A model generated the notes under the pieces. The model did not search any database and was not told where the DNA came from. It saw only the letters and a program-made list of their open reading frames with translations. A stretch of DNA of 64,000 nt from CAYRQP01 sp964426545. GTDB lineage: Bacteria; Fermentibacterota; Fermentibacteria; Fermentibacterales; JCC-6. The translations under genes and the position numbers were made by a program. The stretch is from positions 1-64,000 of the forward strand of contig CAYRQP010000009.1 of assembly GCA_964426545.1 (NCBI GenBank). Direction: 5' to 3'. This document shows, in pieces, positions 8,429-17,199 of this stretch; position 1 is the stretch's first letter, and each line of letters starts with the position of its first letter.

Positions 8429-10483
8429 TTGTCGATTATGTCTGACATTATAGTCTTTCGTTATTTCGCACCTGCGATAGCAATTCTTACAGGGGTATAT
8501 GCTATTCTGAGGTATAGGGGGCTTAAAAAGGAACATCCCGGAACAGACAGAATGATTCAACTTTCCGACATGATTCATACCGGAGCCATGACCTTCCTGC
8601 GGACACAGTACAAAATACTGCTGATCTTTGTACTGATTGTGGCAGTAGCATTGTTCTTCGGCATAGACCCCGGAACATCATTTGCATTTGTGGCCGGAGC
8701 CGGATGTAGCATGCTGGCGGGATTCATCGGGATGAACGCCGCCACTATTGGTAATGTGCGAACTGCCAATGCTGCACGCACCAGCCTTCCCAAAGCTCTT
8801 TCGGTCGCATTCAGAAGCGGTAGTGTTATGGGACTGGCAGTCGCTGTTCTCGGACTCTTCGGAGTTTCTGTGTTCTATCTGATTTATTTTAATATCTGGA
8901 CAATACAGACTTATCTTTCCGGGATTATTCCAAATCTGTCTCTGGAGAATATCGCAGGGTTCGGAATGGGTGCCAGTTCCATAGCCTTATTCGCCCGCGT
9001 CGGTGGAGGAATATTCACCAAAAGTGCTGATGTAGGTGCAGACCTTGTCGGCAAGATAGAAGCCGGTATTCCTGAAGACGACCCCAGAAATCCCGCAGTC
9101 ATTGCTGACAATGTCGGAGACAATGTCGGAGATGTTGCCGGAATGGGTGCAGACCTCTTTGAATCTTATGTCGGCAGCATCATAGCATCAATTGTTCTTG
9201 CCTATGGATTCTGCCGGAACGAAGTACCGGAAATACTCGGACTGAGTGGTGCGAAGACGCTGATAGTCCTTCCGCTCATTCTTGCTGCTCTCGGTACAAT
9301 CGCAAGTGTTGTCGGAGTTCTATTCGTGAAGATACTGAGCAGACTCGGCAGTCCTGCTACTGTGCTTCGTAATTCGACATTCATAAGTACGATTCTGTCA
9401 ATTGGATTTGCTCTCGGTGCAATAGTCTATCTGAATGTCAGTATAGGTATTTTCTGGGCAGCTCTTTCAGGGGTGATTGCCGGAACAGCTATTGGTCTGA
9501 TAACAGAGTATTTTACAAGCGGTGCTCCTGTAAAGCGGATTGCAGATAGTACGAAAACCGGACCCGCCACATGTATCATCGAAGGACTTGCGGTGGGGAT
9601 GGAATCAACTGTGTTCCCTATTCTCTTCATTGCCGGTGCCATTCTTGTCAGTTATTCGGCTGCAGGTTTGTATGGCATAGCTCTTGCTGCACTCGGAATG
9701 CTCATGAATGTGGGTATGACCATGTCAGTCGATGCTTACGGACCGGTAGCGGATAATGCCGGCGGCATTGCCGAAATGGCGGGGCTTCCTGCAGAAGTAA
9801 GGCAGAAAACCGATAAACTCGATTCACTCGGCAATACAACAGCAGCGATGGGAAAAGGATTTGCGATAGGTTCGGCAGCACTGACTGCGCTTGCTCTTTT
9901 CAGTGCCTATGCGGTCTCGACCGGATTAGATGTAATCGACATTCTGAAACCGCACGTGGTCGCCGGACTGCTGTTCGGGGGTTTGCTTCCCTTTATTTTT
10001 GCGTCGATCACATTACGCGCGGTTGGCAGAACAGCAATGAAAATGGTGGAAGAAGTCAGAAGACAATTCAAAGACATAAAAGGTCTGATGGAAGGCAATG
10101 CGGAACCTGACACCAAGAAATGTGTGGATATTGCAACCAAGGGTGCTCTGCATGAGATGATAGTGCCGGGTATTCTTGCAGTTGTTATTCCTGTTGCCGT
10201 CTATTTCATATTCGGCAAAGAGGCTCTTGGCGGAGTTCTCGCAGGATCCATCGTTACAGGTGTTCTTCTTGCTATTTTCATGTCGAATTCAGGCGGTGCC
10301 TGGGACAATGCAAAAAAATATATTGAAGAAGGTAATCTCGGTGGGAAAGGCTCGAAGGAGCACGCCGCTGCGGTTATCGGAGACACAGTGGGAGATCCGT
10401 TTAAGGACACGAGCGGACCTTCACTGAATATTCTGATTAAATTAATGACAATGGTATCACTGGTAATCTCACAGATTAAATAA
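8429..10483 (+). CDS. hppA: Membrane-bound ion-translocating pyrophosphatase
   Basis: An integral-membrane enzyme that hydrolyses pyrophosphate and pumps H+ and/or Na+. The protein has 684 residues with ~16 hydrophobic segments. The substrate site is intact around residues 199-245: DVGADLVGKIEAGIPEDDPR and NPAVIADNVGDNVGDVAGMG, with a second acidic cluster near the C-terminus (GDTVGDPFKDTSGPSLNILI). The phrase GNTTAAMGKG (~468) has Ala where K+-independent enzymes carry Lys, so a K+-dependent type is inferred. Which ion is pumped cannot be read by eye. AAAGGAG at 8418-8424 lies four bases before a TTG (8429) and 13 before an ATG (8438); either could be the start. It may be cotranscribed with the nifU-like gene 15 bases on. 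Confidence 0.95.
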   Translation: MSIMSDIIVFRYFAPAIAILTGVYAILRYRGLKKEHPGTDRMIQLSDMIHTGAMTFLRTQYKILLIFVLIVAVALFFGIDPGTSFAFVAGAGCSMLAGFIGMNAATIGNVRTANAARTSLPKALSVAFRSGSVMGLAVAVLGLFGVSVFYLIYFNIWTIQTYLSGIIPNLSLENIAGFGMGASSIALFARVGGGIFTKSADVGADLVGKIEAGIPEDDPRNPAVIADNVGDNVGDVAGMGADLFESYVGSIIASIVLAYGFCRNEVPEILGLSGAKTLIVLPLILAALGTIASVVGVLFVKILSRLGSPATVLRNSTFISTILSIGFALGAIVYLNVSIGIFWAALSGVIAGTAIGLITEYFTSGAPVKRIADSTKTGPATCIIEGLAVGMESTVFPILFIAGAILVSYSAAGLYGIALAALGMLMNVGMTMSVDAYGPVADNAGGIAEMAGLPAEVRQKTDKLDSLGNTTAAMGKGFAIGSAALTALALFSAYAVSTGLDVIDILKPHVVAGLLFGGLLPFIFASITLRAVGRTAMKMVEEVRRQFKDIKGLMEGNAEPDTKKCVDIATKGALHEMIVPGILAVVIPVAVYFIFGKEALGGVLAGSIVTGVLLAIFMSNSGGAWDNAKKYIEEGNLGGKGSKEHAAAVIGDTVGDPFKDTSGPSLNILIKLMTMVSLVISQIK

Positions 10484-10497
10484 CGGGGGAAAGATAG

Positions 10498-10743
10498 ATG
10501 ACAGTAGAAAAACTTGAATTCAACGACGAGAATGTAAAATCGGAAATCGAAAAGATCCGTCCTATTCTCCAAAGAGACGGCGGAGACATCAGTTTCGTCG
10601 GAATTGAAGACAAAGTGGTAAAAGTACAACTGCAGGGAGCATGCTCGGGATGTGCAATGGCAACGGTAACGCTTCAATGGACGGTAGAGCGTAATCTGAA
10701 GGCTGTTTTCCCTGAAATGGAAAGAGTGGAGAACGTCCAGTAA
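10498..10743 (+). CDS. NifU C-terminal-domain protein (Fe-S scaffold)
   Basis: An 81-residue stand-alone NifU-like domain that carries iron-sulfur clusters to target proteins. The hallmarks are 'IRPILQRDGGDISFVG' and the CxxC ligands at Cys49/Cys52 (LQGACSGCAMATVTL). The start is the ATG at 10498, with GGGGGAAAG upstream. Its 3' end overlaps the likely start region of rsmB in another frame. Confidence 0.9.
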   Translation: MTVEKLEFNDENVKSEIEKIRPILQRDGGDISFVGIEDKVVKVQLQGACSGCAMATVTLQWTVERNLKAVFPEMERVENVQ

Positions 10744-11962
10744 TAAAAAGGTACCCGGTACCGAAGCAAGAAGACATGTTCTGAATCTTCTACTCGGAGA
10801 ATATCCCGAGACGGAATTCAGCGGTTCTGACAGGGCTTTTGTACATCGCCTCTATCGTGAAACTGTCATTTGGCGAAGGCGACTTGATGAGACGCTTGCT
10901 GCTCTCTGTAATCGTCCGTTATCCAAACTGGATCCAATAATTCTAGCCGCCCTTCGTTTAGGGGCAGTTCAACTGCTTATCCTTAGAACACCGCCACATG
11001 CAGCAGTTTCGGCAACAGTTGAAGCACTGGACGGACATTACGGAAAGGGACTTGTAAACGCAGTGCTGCGGAAAATGGGAAGGGAAGGCGGGACTCTTCC
11101 TGAAGACACACCGCTTTCGACTGTTTGGTCTCACCCTGCAGACCTGGTAGAGCGCTGGATAAAATCTTTCGGCAGAGAGAAGACCATTGAACTTATGAAG
11201 TGGAATAATTCAGTCCCCACAATTGGTGGAATCAGCAGGCAGAAGACTAATATTCAATCGAAAGATACAGGTGGGGAATTTCTCTCCGATTATGTTTATC
11301 TGGAAAGAACAGGTGAGAATCCTCTTCGGGAGACGGAAAAGGGATTCTATATACAGGATGAAGCATCTGCTTTAATTGGAAGAATGGCTGCGGAACTTTT
11401 CGGTGGAGATTCAGTATTGGAAATAGGTGCCGCCCCGGGAGGGAAAACTGTGCATCTTGACAGAAACTGCACCGTAGATGTTGCCGCCGACATGTCTCTC
11501 CCCCGCATGAAGGTGTGGAAGAGGAACGCAATGCGGTTAGGGTGGGAGAATAGTTTTCCGATTGTGGCTGAGTGTACGGAACTTCCGTTCATGGCAAAAT
11601 TCGAATTGGTATTTATCGATGCGCCCTGTACGGGTACAGGAGTTTACAGAAGGCGGTTCGATGCGAGGTGGGGGTGGTCAGATGCACTCCTCAATCAGTG
11701 TGTGAATATCCAGAAAGCACTGTTGGACAGTGCTGCAACTGCAATTGAAGACGGAGGAGTTCTGTTTTATTCAACATGCAGCATTGAGTCAGAAGAGAAT
11801 GAAATGCAGGCAGAACGATTTGAAAAGGAACATCCTGAATTCGAGAGGATTCCGCTTACTCAATATCCTAAACTTGTTAATAATGATATGATTTGCATAT
11901 TCCCACAGGAACACGGTATCGATGGTCTGTTTGCTGCTGCATGGAGAAAAGTAGAGATATGA
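10733..11962 (+). CDS. rsmB: 16S rRNA (cytosine-967-C5)-methyltransferase with NusB-like N-domain
   Basis: A SAM-dependent m5C methyltransferase of 16S rRNA. The catalytic half is clear: VLEIGAAPGGKTVHLD (SAM site), FIDAPCTGTGVYRRRF (Cys299) and FYSTCSIESEENE (nucleophile Cys349). The first ATG/GTG/TTG in frame is a GTG at 11063, but the frame stays open upstream to 10700 and encodes the RsmB NusB domain (EARRHVLNLLLGEYPETEFS, then ALRLGAVQLLILRTPPHAAV, GLVNAVLRKM). That stretch has no standard start. An ACG at 10733, overlapping the nifU end, would give MSSNKKVPGTEARRHV and a normal ~410-residue enzyme. So an ACG start, a lost ATG or an assembly error is likely. The PASTA gene starts in its stop codon (ATGA). 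Confidence 0.85.
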   Translation, partial: TSSNKKVPGTEARRHVLNLLLGEYPETEFSGSDRAFVHRLYRETVIWRRRLDETLAALCNRPLSKLDPIILAALRLGAVQLLILRTPPHAAVSATVEALDGHYGKGLVNAVLRKMGREGGTLPEDTPLSTVWSHPADLVERWIKSFGREKTIELMKWNNSVPTIGGISRQKTNIQSKDTGGEFLSDYVYLERTGENPLRETEKGFYIQDEASALIGRMAAELFGGDSVLEIGAAPGGKTVHLDRNCTVDVAADMSLPRMKVWKRNAMRLGWENSFPIVAECTELPFMAKFELVFIDAPCTGTGVYRRRFDARWGWSDALLNQCVNIQKALLDSAATAIEDGGVLFYSTCSIESEENEMQAERFEKEHPEFERIPLTQYPKLVNNDMICIFPQEHGIDGLFAAAWRKVEI

Positions 11963-12723
11963 AAAAGTCAGTCAGGTTTCTTATTTTGAGCGGAGGAGCG
12001 CTTGTTCTTGGTTTTATAGTCGGAGTTCTGCTGGCGCCTGTACTGTTTGAAACACCTGAATTCGCCTCATCGACAAGCGAAGCATCTGCACCTGTCTCAA
12101 TCCCCGATGTAGTGGGTATGTCAAGGCAGGATGCCCGTCGGGAGATAGAATCAGCCAATCTTATTCTTGCAGCACAATGGTCGGAATACGGAGAAATAGA
12201 AACGATGGGCACGGTAAGCCGGCAGGACCCGCCGGCCGGAACCCTGACTCCCCGCGGGGGTTCAGTCACGATATTCTGGGACATGGGTCCGAGATACAGA
12301 GAGTTTCACCCCTCACAACTCGTAGGGATCACTGTATCAGATGCAGAGGAACTGGTTGCGGACTGGCATCTTTATTCAATTGGCAGAAGTTTCGTTCCAC
12401 ATCCCCGCATACCTGAAGGAATAGTCATTGGTGTGTCACCGTGGGAGCCTGGCAGTTTGCGCGTAATGACTTCTGTGCGATTGCTTGTTTCTACCGGGTG
12501 GAGCGGCATACCCTTTTTCGTTGGAATGGCACAAGCGGATGCAGTTGAAATAGCTGAAGATGTAAGGCTGTTAGCACAGGTTGAAGATTACATCACTTCG
12601 GATGACAGTCTGGTCGGGAGAGTCCTGCATCAGAATATTGATGCAGGAGAGTCTTTTGTAAGCGGAGATACCATAATATTGCAGGTAGGCATTGTTGACT
12701 CGGATTGGGGAACTGGTTGGTAA
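11959..12723 (+). CDS. Membrane-anchored protein with three PASTA domains
   Basis: A 254-residue protein with one N-terminal membrane helix (FLILSGGALVLGFIVGVLLA, ~6-25) and three PASTA domains: IPDVVGMSRQDARREIESAN..., LVGITVSDAEELVADWHL... and FVGMAQADAVEIAEDVRL.... PASTA domains bind peptidoglycan fragments or beta-lactams and usually cap Ser/Thr kinases or penicillin-binding proteins. Here there is no kinase or transpeptidase domain, so the function is unknown. The ATG at 11959 overlaps the rsmB stop; the TAA overlaps the rpe ATG. An upstream in-frame ATG at 11893 lies deep in rsmB and would spoil the signal anchor. Confidence 0.85.
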   Translation: MKKSVRFLILSGGALVLGFIVGVLLAPVLFETPEFASSTSEASAPVSIPDVVGMSRQDARREIESANLILAAQWSEYGEIETMGTVSRQDPPAGTLTPRGGSVTIFWDMGPRYREFHPSQLVGITVSDAEELVADWHLYSIGRSFVPHPRIPEGIVIGVSPWEPGSLRVMTSVRLLVSTGWSGIPFFVGMAQADAVEIAEDVRLLAQVEDYITSDDSLVGRVLHQNIDAGESFVSGDTIILQVGIVDSDWGTGW

Positions 12724-13358
12724 TGAGCCGGATATTGGTGTCAGCATCACTGCTCAGTTGCGACCATGGAGCGCTTGCAGAAGCAGCATCGGATATGGAA
12801 AACGCAGGAGCTGACAGCATTCATCTCGATGTCATGGATGGAGTATTTGTCCCTGTTCTGACTTTCGGGGCAGGTGTAGCCAAGTCCATTGTCAGGAAAA
12901 CTTCCATTCCCGTCGATGCGCACCTGATGGTTGACAGACCCGAAGTGCTTGTGCAGGCATTTACAGATGCAGGCTGTTCTCTGATAATTGTACATGTGGA
13001 GGTGACGGATGACCTCGATGCTCTTCTCCGGAAGATCCTCGATTGCGGATGCAAAGCCGGAATAGCTCTAAATCCCGAAACACCGCCTGAAGTAATCAAA
13101 CAAGTAATCCCGCTGCTGGATACTGTTCTTCTGATGACAGTCAATCCGGGTTACGGTGGACAGAAGCATCTTTCAAGTGTTCATCCCAAAATAACCAAAG
13201 TCAGAAAAATCCTCGATGAAGCCGGTGCCGACAATGTTCATGTATCAGTCGACGGCGGAGTCAACGCTTCCAACGCCCCCACCCTCATATCTCTGGGAGC
13301 CGACACCCTCGTATCAGGCTCCAGCTTCGGGGACGTTGCTGAATTTGTTAACTTATAG
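12723..13358 (+). CDS. rpe: Ribulose-phosphate 3-epimerase
   Basis: It interconverts ribulose-5-phosphate and xylulose-5-phosphate in the pentose phosphate pathway. It is a TIM barrel with the metal/catalytic set in place: IHLDVMDG (His, Asp), VDAHLMV (His) and HVSVDGGVN (Asp), plus NPGYGGQ for phosphate. Two usual residues differ: ASLLSCDH instead of PSLLSADF, and DGVFVPVLTFG instead of DGHFVPNLTFG. The start is the ATG at 12723, overlapping the upstream TAA; an in-frame GTG-type start at 12705 lies within the PASTA gene. The length is normal. Confidence 0.93.
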   Translation: MSRILVSASLLSCDHGALAEAASDMENAGADSIHLDVMDGVFVPVLTFGAGVAKSIVRKTSIPVDAHLMVDRPEVLVQAFTDAGCSLIIVHVEVTDDLDALLRKILDCGCKAGIALNPETPPEVIKQVIPLLDTVLLMTVNPGYGGQKHLSSVHPKITKVRKILDEAGADNVHVSVDGGVNASNAPTLISLGADTLVSGSSFGDVAEFVNL

Positions 13359-13441
13359 TCGGTGGAGTATAACAAGATGACTATTAAATATACAGAACAA
13401 CGACACCCATATTGTTTCCGGACATTCAGCACAAAGTAAAC

Positions 13442-13843
13442 ATGAAACTTAACTCTACTGCAGCACTGCGAAGTATGCTTGGCGAGTTAAATATCACGGT
13501 TACAAAGTCAAATTTCATTTTTATCATCATCCTGTCGGCAGTCTGTATTGTTCATGCCTGCAGCAGTTCATCATCAACTCCGGGCGGCAATATCGAAGAC
13601 CTTGCCCTTGAGGTTCAAAAAGGCAGCTGTGTAACACGGCTTGAAACACTGCTGTTTCAGATCAACGGCATTGTATATGAGTGCGATGGAGATGTTACCG
13701 GTTCTGAAGTCATTGAAATGCTCCCTGATTCTCTATTATCATGTCCGGTTCTCGATGTCCTGTATTCATTCGATTACGACAGCAGAGCTATTCTGCTGAT
13801 CTGCCCCAACGGGCATGGCGGGATAGCGGCTAGCCTGGAATAA
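13442..13843 (+). CDS. Small predicted lipoprotein with CP...CPNGHGG motif
   Basis: No named family was recognised. The first ~34 residues form an export signal ending in a lipobox (AVCIVHACSSSS), so it is probably a lipoprotein of about 100 mature residues. Near the C-terminus it has SCPVLDVLYSFDYDSRAILL followed by ICPNGHGG. The same CP-spacer-CPNxxHG arrangement is in the larger membrane protein at 2566-3975. The ATG at 13442 is preferred to a TTG at 13412, but neither has a good ribosome site. The signal peptide would be unusually long, so a later start is possible. Confidence 0.55.
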   Translation: MKLNSTAALRSMLGELNITVTKSNFIFIIILSAVCIVHACSSSSSTPGGNIEDLALEVQKGSCVTRLETLLFQINGIVYECDGDVTGSEVIEMLPDSLLSCPVLDVLYSFDYDSRAILLICPNGHGGIAASLE

Positions 13844-13876
13844 CTACAGGACAAAAATCCGCTGTCATCAGCACAC

Positions 13877-13905
13877 TTGAATAATTTACAAATTTATCGT
13901 ATAGT
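13877..13905 (+). promoter_or_regulatory. Sigma-70-type promoter for ffh and the ribosomal operon
   Basis: TTGAAT (13877-13882), a 17-base spacer, then TATAGT (13900-13905). It lies in the 134-base space before ffh and gives a leader of about 65 bases. Confidence 0.55.
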
Positions 13906-13977
13906 TGCATGCTCTATCTTATGTTTATCGTCTATAAGAATAGCATAAGTAATAGACAGGCTGAAAGGAGTCGTAAT

Positions 13978-15297
13978 TTGTTCGAAAATCTGACTGACAA
14001 ACTCTCTGACGCGTTCAGAAAGCTTACCGGCCGTGGTGTTCTTTCCGAAAAGGACATCAAGGAGGCAATGCGCCTGGTACGTCGTGCTCTTCTGGAAGCA
14101 GATGTCAGTTTCAGTGTAGCGAAGGAATTTACAGCTTCCGTAGGTGAAAAGGCAGTTGGTTCGGATATATTGAAGAGCCTGAAACCGGGGCAGCAGGTAA
14201 TCAAGATAGTCAATGACGAACTTGTGAATCTTCTCGGTACTTCTGTTTCAGAACTCGATGTCTCCGGTACCCCGCCCATTGTATATCTGCTTGTAGGATT
14301 ACAGGGGGCGGGTAAGACCACAACTGCAGCAGGTCTTGCATACTGGTTGGCGAAGAACAAAGGGAAAAGATGCCTTCTCACGGCATGCGACCTTCAGCGT
14401 CCGGCGGCAATAGACCAACTGGAAATACTTGCAGGGCAGGCAGGTGCAGGATTCTTTTGTAATAGAGACACTAAGGATTCCGCATCGGTTCTAAGTGCTG
14501 CAGTGAAGGAAGCCCGCGGACAGCAGTACGATATAGTAATAGCTGATACTGCAGGCAGACTTCATGTCGACGATGAACTGATGGGAGAACTCACCCGGAT
14601 ACGCGATGCAGGTTCTCCCGCTGAGACTCTGCTCGTTCTCGACGGACTGTCCGGACAGGATGCGATCAATGTGGCAGTCGAGTTTCAGGAGAAAATAGGA
14701 TTTACCGGCGGAATCATCACCAAGATGGATGGTGATTCGCGTGGTGGTGCAGCACTGTCATTCAGGGCTGTCACCGATAAGCCGGTAAAGTTCCTGGGCA
14801 CGGGAGAGACGGTAAAGGGTCTTGAATGTATGGACCCCGGAAGGCTTGCAGGCAGGATACTCGGAATGGGTGATGTTCTGGGCTTTGTCGAAAAGGCTCA
14901 GGGAGAATGGGATGAAGAGGAAGCTGCTAAACTCGAGAAGAAGATTCGATCCAATTCCTTTACACTCGAAGATTTTGCAGGTGAAATCAGGAAGATTAAA
15001 AAGATGGGTTCTCTTTCAGATCTGATGAACATGCTTCCGTCCAATATGCAGCCCGCAGGCATGAACATGGACCCGTCCCAGTTAACGAGAATGGAAGCGA
15101 TAATCAACTCCATGACACCGCAGGAGCGCACACGCCCGGAGTTGATAAACGGCAGCAGAAGAAAACGGATAGCGCGGGGCAGCGGGACAGCTGTAAGAGA
15201 TGTAAACAGACTGCTCAGTGAGTTTAGAACAATGAAAACAATGATGAAACGAATGAAAGGCGGGAAAGGAATGAACTTTCCCGGCATGTTCGGTTAA
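13978..15297 (+). CDS. ffh: Signal recognition particle GTPase Ffh
   Basis: It binds signal peptides on ribosomes and hands them to FtsY at the membrane. The N domain starts FENLTDKLSDAFRKLTGRG. The G domain has GLQGAGKTTTAAGLA, ADTAGRLHVDDELM (DTAGR), TKMDGDSRGGAALS and GTGE. The Met-rich M domain includes DLMNMLPSNMQPAGMNMDP and a basic RRKRIARGSG helix for SRP RNA. The start is the TTG at 13978: AAAGGAG at 13964-13970 lies seven bases upstream and the product begins at the normal N-terminus. An upstream start at 13909 would add 23 unrelated residues. No SRP RNA gene was spotted nearby. Confidence 0.95.
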   Translation: MFENLTDKLSDAFRKLTGRGVLSEKDIKEAMRLVRRALLEADVSFSVAKEFTASVGEKAVGSDILKSLKPGQQVIKIVNDELVNLLGTSVSELDVSGTPPIVYLLVGLQGAGKTTTAAGLAYWLAKNKGKRCLLTACDLQRPAAIDQLEILAGQAGAGFFCNRDTKDSASVLSAAVKEARGQQYDIVIADTAGRLHVDDELMGELTRIRDAGSPAETLLVLDGLSGQDAINVAVEFQEKIGFTGGIITKMDGDSRGGAALSFRAVTDKPVKFLGTGETVKGLECMDPGRLAGRILGMGDVLGFVEKAQGEWDEEEAAKLEKKIRSNSFTLEDFAGEIRKIKKMGSLSDLMNMLPSNMQPAGMNMDPSQLTRMEAIINSMTPQERTRPELINGSRRKRIARGSGTAVRDVNRLLSEFRTMKTMMKRMKGGKGMNFPGMFG

Positions 15298-15310
15298 ATG
15301 GAGGTGTGAT

Positions 15311-15634
15311 TTGGTAATAATCAGACTCAGAAGAATGGGTAAAAGGGGTGAAGCGTTTTTTAGAATTGTCGTAGCCGACAGACGGAAGGCACCGACAGGT
15401 AAATGTATAGAGGAAATCGGCTATTACGATCCCCTGCGTCAACCGATGAGTGTAAAGTACAATGAAGAAAGAGTATTCCACTGGCTCGGGAACGGTGCAC
15501 AGGTAAGTGATACCGTCAAGAGTATATTCCAGAGATTTGGAACATGGAGCAAGTGGACAAAACTCTCTGCAGGAGAAGAAGGCATAACCCCTGAAGAGAT
15601 ATTCGAAAAGGGAAAGAGTGTAACTTCTTCCTGA
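15311..15634 (+). CDS. rpsP: Ribosomal protein bS16
   Basis: A 30S subunit protein. 'VIIRLRRMGKRGEAFFRIVV' is the standard N-terminus (usually Mv.IRLaR.G.k..pfYrIVvad). 'RKAPTGKCIEEIGYYDP' and 'VFHWLGNGAQVSDTVKSIF' complete the family pattern. The start is the TTG at 15311, with GGAGGTGTGA just before it. It sits in the classic ffh-rpsP-khpA-rimM-trmD-rplS order. Confidence 0.95.
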   Translation: MVIIRLRRMGKRGEAFFRIVVADRRKAPTGKCIEEIGYYDPLRQPMSVKYNEERVFHWLGNGAQVSDTVKSIFQRFGTWSKWTKLSAGEEGITPEEIFEKGKSVTSS

Positions 15635-15677
15635 ATTGTCAGTCATGGTGCTGTAACTACTTAACCTGGAGGATTCT

Positions 15678-15914
15678 ATGAAAGAACTCGTTGAAATGAT
15701 GGCAAAGATTCTTGTATCGGACCCGGATGCTGTTTCCGTGGAGGAATCCGTTGACGAGGAGAATGTCAGAGTATTTGAACTTAGAGTAGCTGAAGCCGAT
15801 CTCGGCAGAGTCATCGGCAAAGAAGGCAAAATTGCGAAAGCAATGCGAACAATAGTCAGATCTGCTGCTGCAAGACTGGAAGAAAAGGCTACTGTAAAGA
15901 TAATTGACGACTGA
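15678..15914 (+). CDS. khpA: KH-domain RNA-binding protein KhpA
   Basis: A 78-residue single KH domain. The GxxG loop is 'RVIGKEGKIAKAMRTIVRSA' (GKEG). KhpA family proteins bind RNA and, in some bacteria, form a pair with KhpB that affects cell division and small RNAs. The length and the position between rpsP and rimM are standard. The start is the ATG at 15678, with TGGAGGA upstream. Confidence 0.92.
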   Translation: MKELVEMMAKILVSDPDAVSVEESVDEENVRVFELRVAEADLGRVIGKEGKIAKAMRTIVRSAAARLEEKATVKIIDD

Positions 15915-16443
15915 AGAAAGTAATTGTTTTCAGGACTCCGTATATCTTGGATATGTTAAAAAGGTACACGGTGTCAAAGGAAGAATAGTCGCAAGAATAT
16001 TCACCGTTCGAAATCAATCTGAAATTCCGCATGGCACGGAACTGACTTTTGGGGAGAGTAGAATTGAGAATGTTCTGGAGTCTTCAATAAAGGACACAGA
16101 GACTGTTTTTCTTTCACTTTCTAATATTGAAAGTGCTGAAAAGGCTGATGAGGTGAGAGGAAAACCAATCCGAATGTCGAGAGAGAGCATTCTCGGAATG
16201 CCGGATTTTTTTCCGACTTATCTGTTTGTCGACATGGTTCTGCAAAGCAGAGATGAGGAACTGCCGGTCGTGGATGTATTTCCCGATTCGGTAAACCCGC
16301 TTTTACTTCTGAAAGGAACTGATGGAGTATTCCCGATTCCTTTCGCTATGGTATTTGAACAAGGAGAGATAGACTTGGAAAAAGGGAGGATTTACCTTTC
16401 TATTCCAGATGGCATGGAACAGAATACAGGTGACTGGAGCTGA
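15904..16443 (+). CDS. rimM: Ribosome maturation factor RimM
   Basis: It helps assemble the 30S head by binding bS16/uS19 regions. The N-terminal RimM barrel is 'VYLGYVKKVHGVKGRIVARI'. The linker and PRC barrel contain 'FPTYLFVDMVLQS' and 'LLLLKGTDGVFPIPFAMVFE', with the usual Pro-rich 'iPf..'. The TTG at 15904 overlaps the end of khpA; no ATG comes before the conserved N-terminus. Confidence 0.9.
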   Translation: MTTEESNCFQDSVYLGYVKKVHGVKGRIVARIFTVRNQSEIPHGTELTFGESRIENVLESSIKDTETVFLSLSNIESAEKADEVRGKPIRMSRESILGMPDFFPTYLFVDMVLQSRDEELPVVDVFPDSVNPLLLLKGTDGVFPIPFAMVFEQGEIDLEKGRIYLSIPDGMEQNTGDWS

Positions 16444-16446
16444 TAG

Positions 16447-17199
16447 ATGAGAACAGCAGTAGCAACATTATTTCCGGAGCTGTTCGAGCCCTTTCTGAAA
16501 AAGGGCATAGTTGGCAGAGCGGTTAGTGACGGAATAGCAGATGTCGAGATTTTCGACATCCGCGAATGTGCTGTGGACGACAGGGGTTCGGTGGACGACT
16601 ACCAGTTCGGCGGCGGGGCAGGAATGCTCATTAGGCCGGAACCGCTGTTCGATACTCTGGACAAGATATCATGGAAGGATGATGCCAGAGTAATCCTCAT
16701 GACTCCGCAGGGACACCTGCTCGATCAGGAACTCGTGCGGGAACTGGCGGAAGAAGAAAAGTTGATTATCTTTTGCGGTCGGTACGGGGGCGTGGACCAG
16801 CGGTTCAGGGACAGAGCAGTCACAGACGAGATAAGTGTCTGCAATGCCGTTGTGTCGGGAGGAGAAATCCCGGCAATGTTCCTTATAGAGGCCTTGTTCA
16901 GATGGCTCCCCGGAGTGCTTGGCAATAAGGAGTCGGCTGAATCGGACAGTTTTGCGTCGGGATTACTGGACTATCCCCGATACACCCGTCCGGCTGAATA
17001 TGAAGGAATGGATGTACCGGAAGTTCTTCTTTCGGGCAACCACGGTGCTATAGAAGACTGGAGATTCAGGAAGGCGTATGAACTGACTGTTCAGCGTCAT
17101 CCTGAAATTCTTGGGTCGATGAGCGAAGTTGAGATTAAAAAGCGGTTTATCCGCATAATGCGGCGGGCAGACCGTCAGAAGGAGCAGGAAAATGGATGA
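16447..17199 (+). CDS. trmD: tRNA (guanine-37-N1)-methyltransferase
   Basis: A SPOUT-class enzyme that makes m1G37 in tRNAs to prevent frameshifting. Key parts are 'TLFPELFEPFLKKGIVGRAV', 'DDYQFGGGAGMLIRPEPLF', 'IIFCGRYGGVDQR' (usually GRYEGVDeR, so Glu is Gly here) and 'PAEYEGMDVPEVLLSGNH'. The length of 250 is normal. The Glu-to-Gly change in the GRYEG loop is unusual, but the rest of the knot is intact. Start ATG at 16447. Confidence 0.93.
   Translation: MRTAVATLFPELFEPFLKKGIVGRAVSDGIADVEIFDIRECAVDDRGSVDDYQFGGGAGMLIRPEPLFDTLDKISWKDDARVILMTPQGHLLDQELVRELAEEEKLIIFCGRYGGVDQRFRDRAVTDEISVCNAVVSGGEIPAMFLIEALFRWLPGVLGNKESAESDSFASGLLDYPRYTRPAEYEGMDVPEVLLSGNHGAIEDWRFRKAYELTVQRHPEILGSMSEVEIKKRFIRIMRRADRQKEQENG

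Noticed and set aside
13412..13441. Longer start for the small lipoprotein
   Set aside because: The TTG has no ribosome site and would make the signal peptide even longer.
13844..13976. SRP RNA gene before ffh
   Set aside because: No GGAAGC-type helix 8 motif or long hairpin could be seen there.
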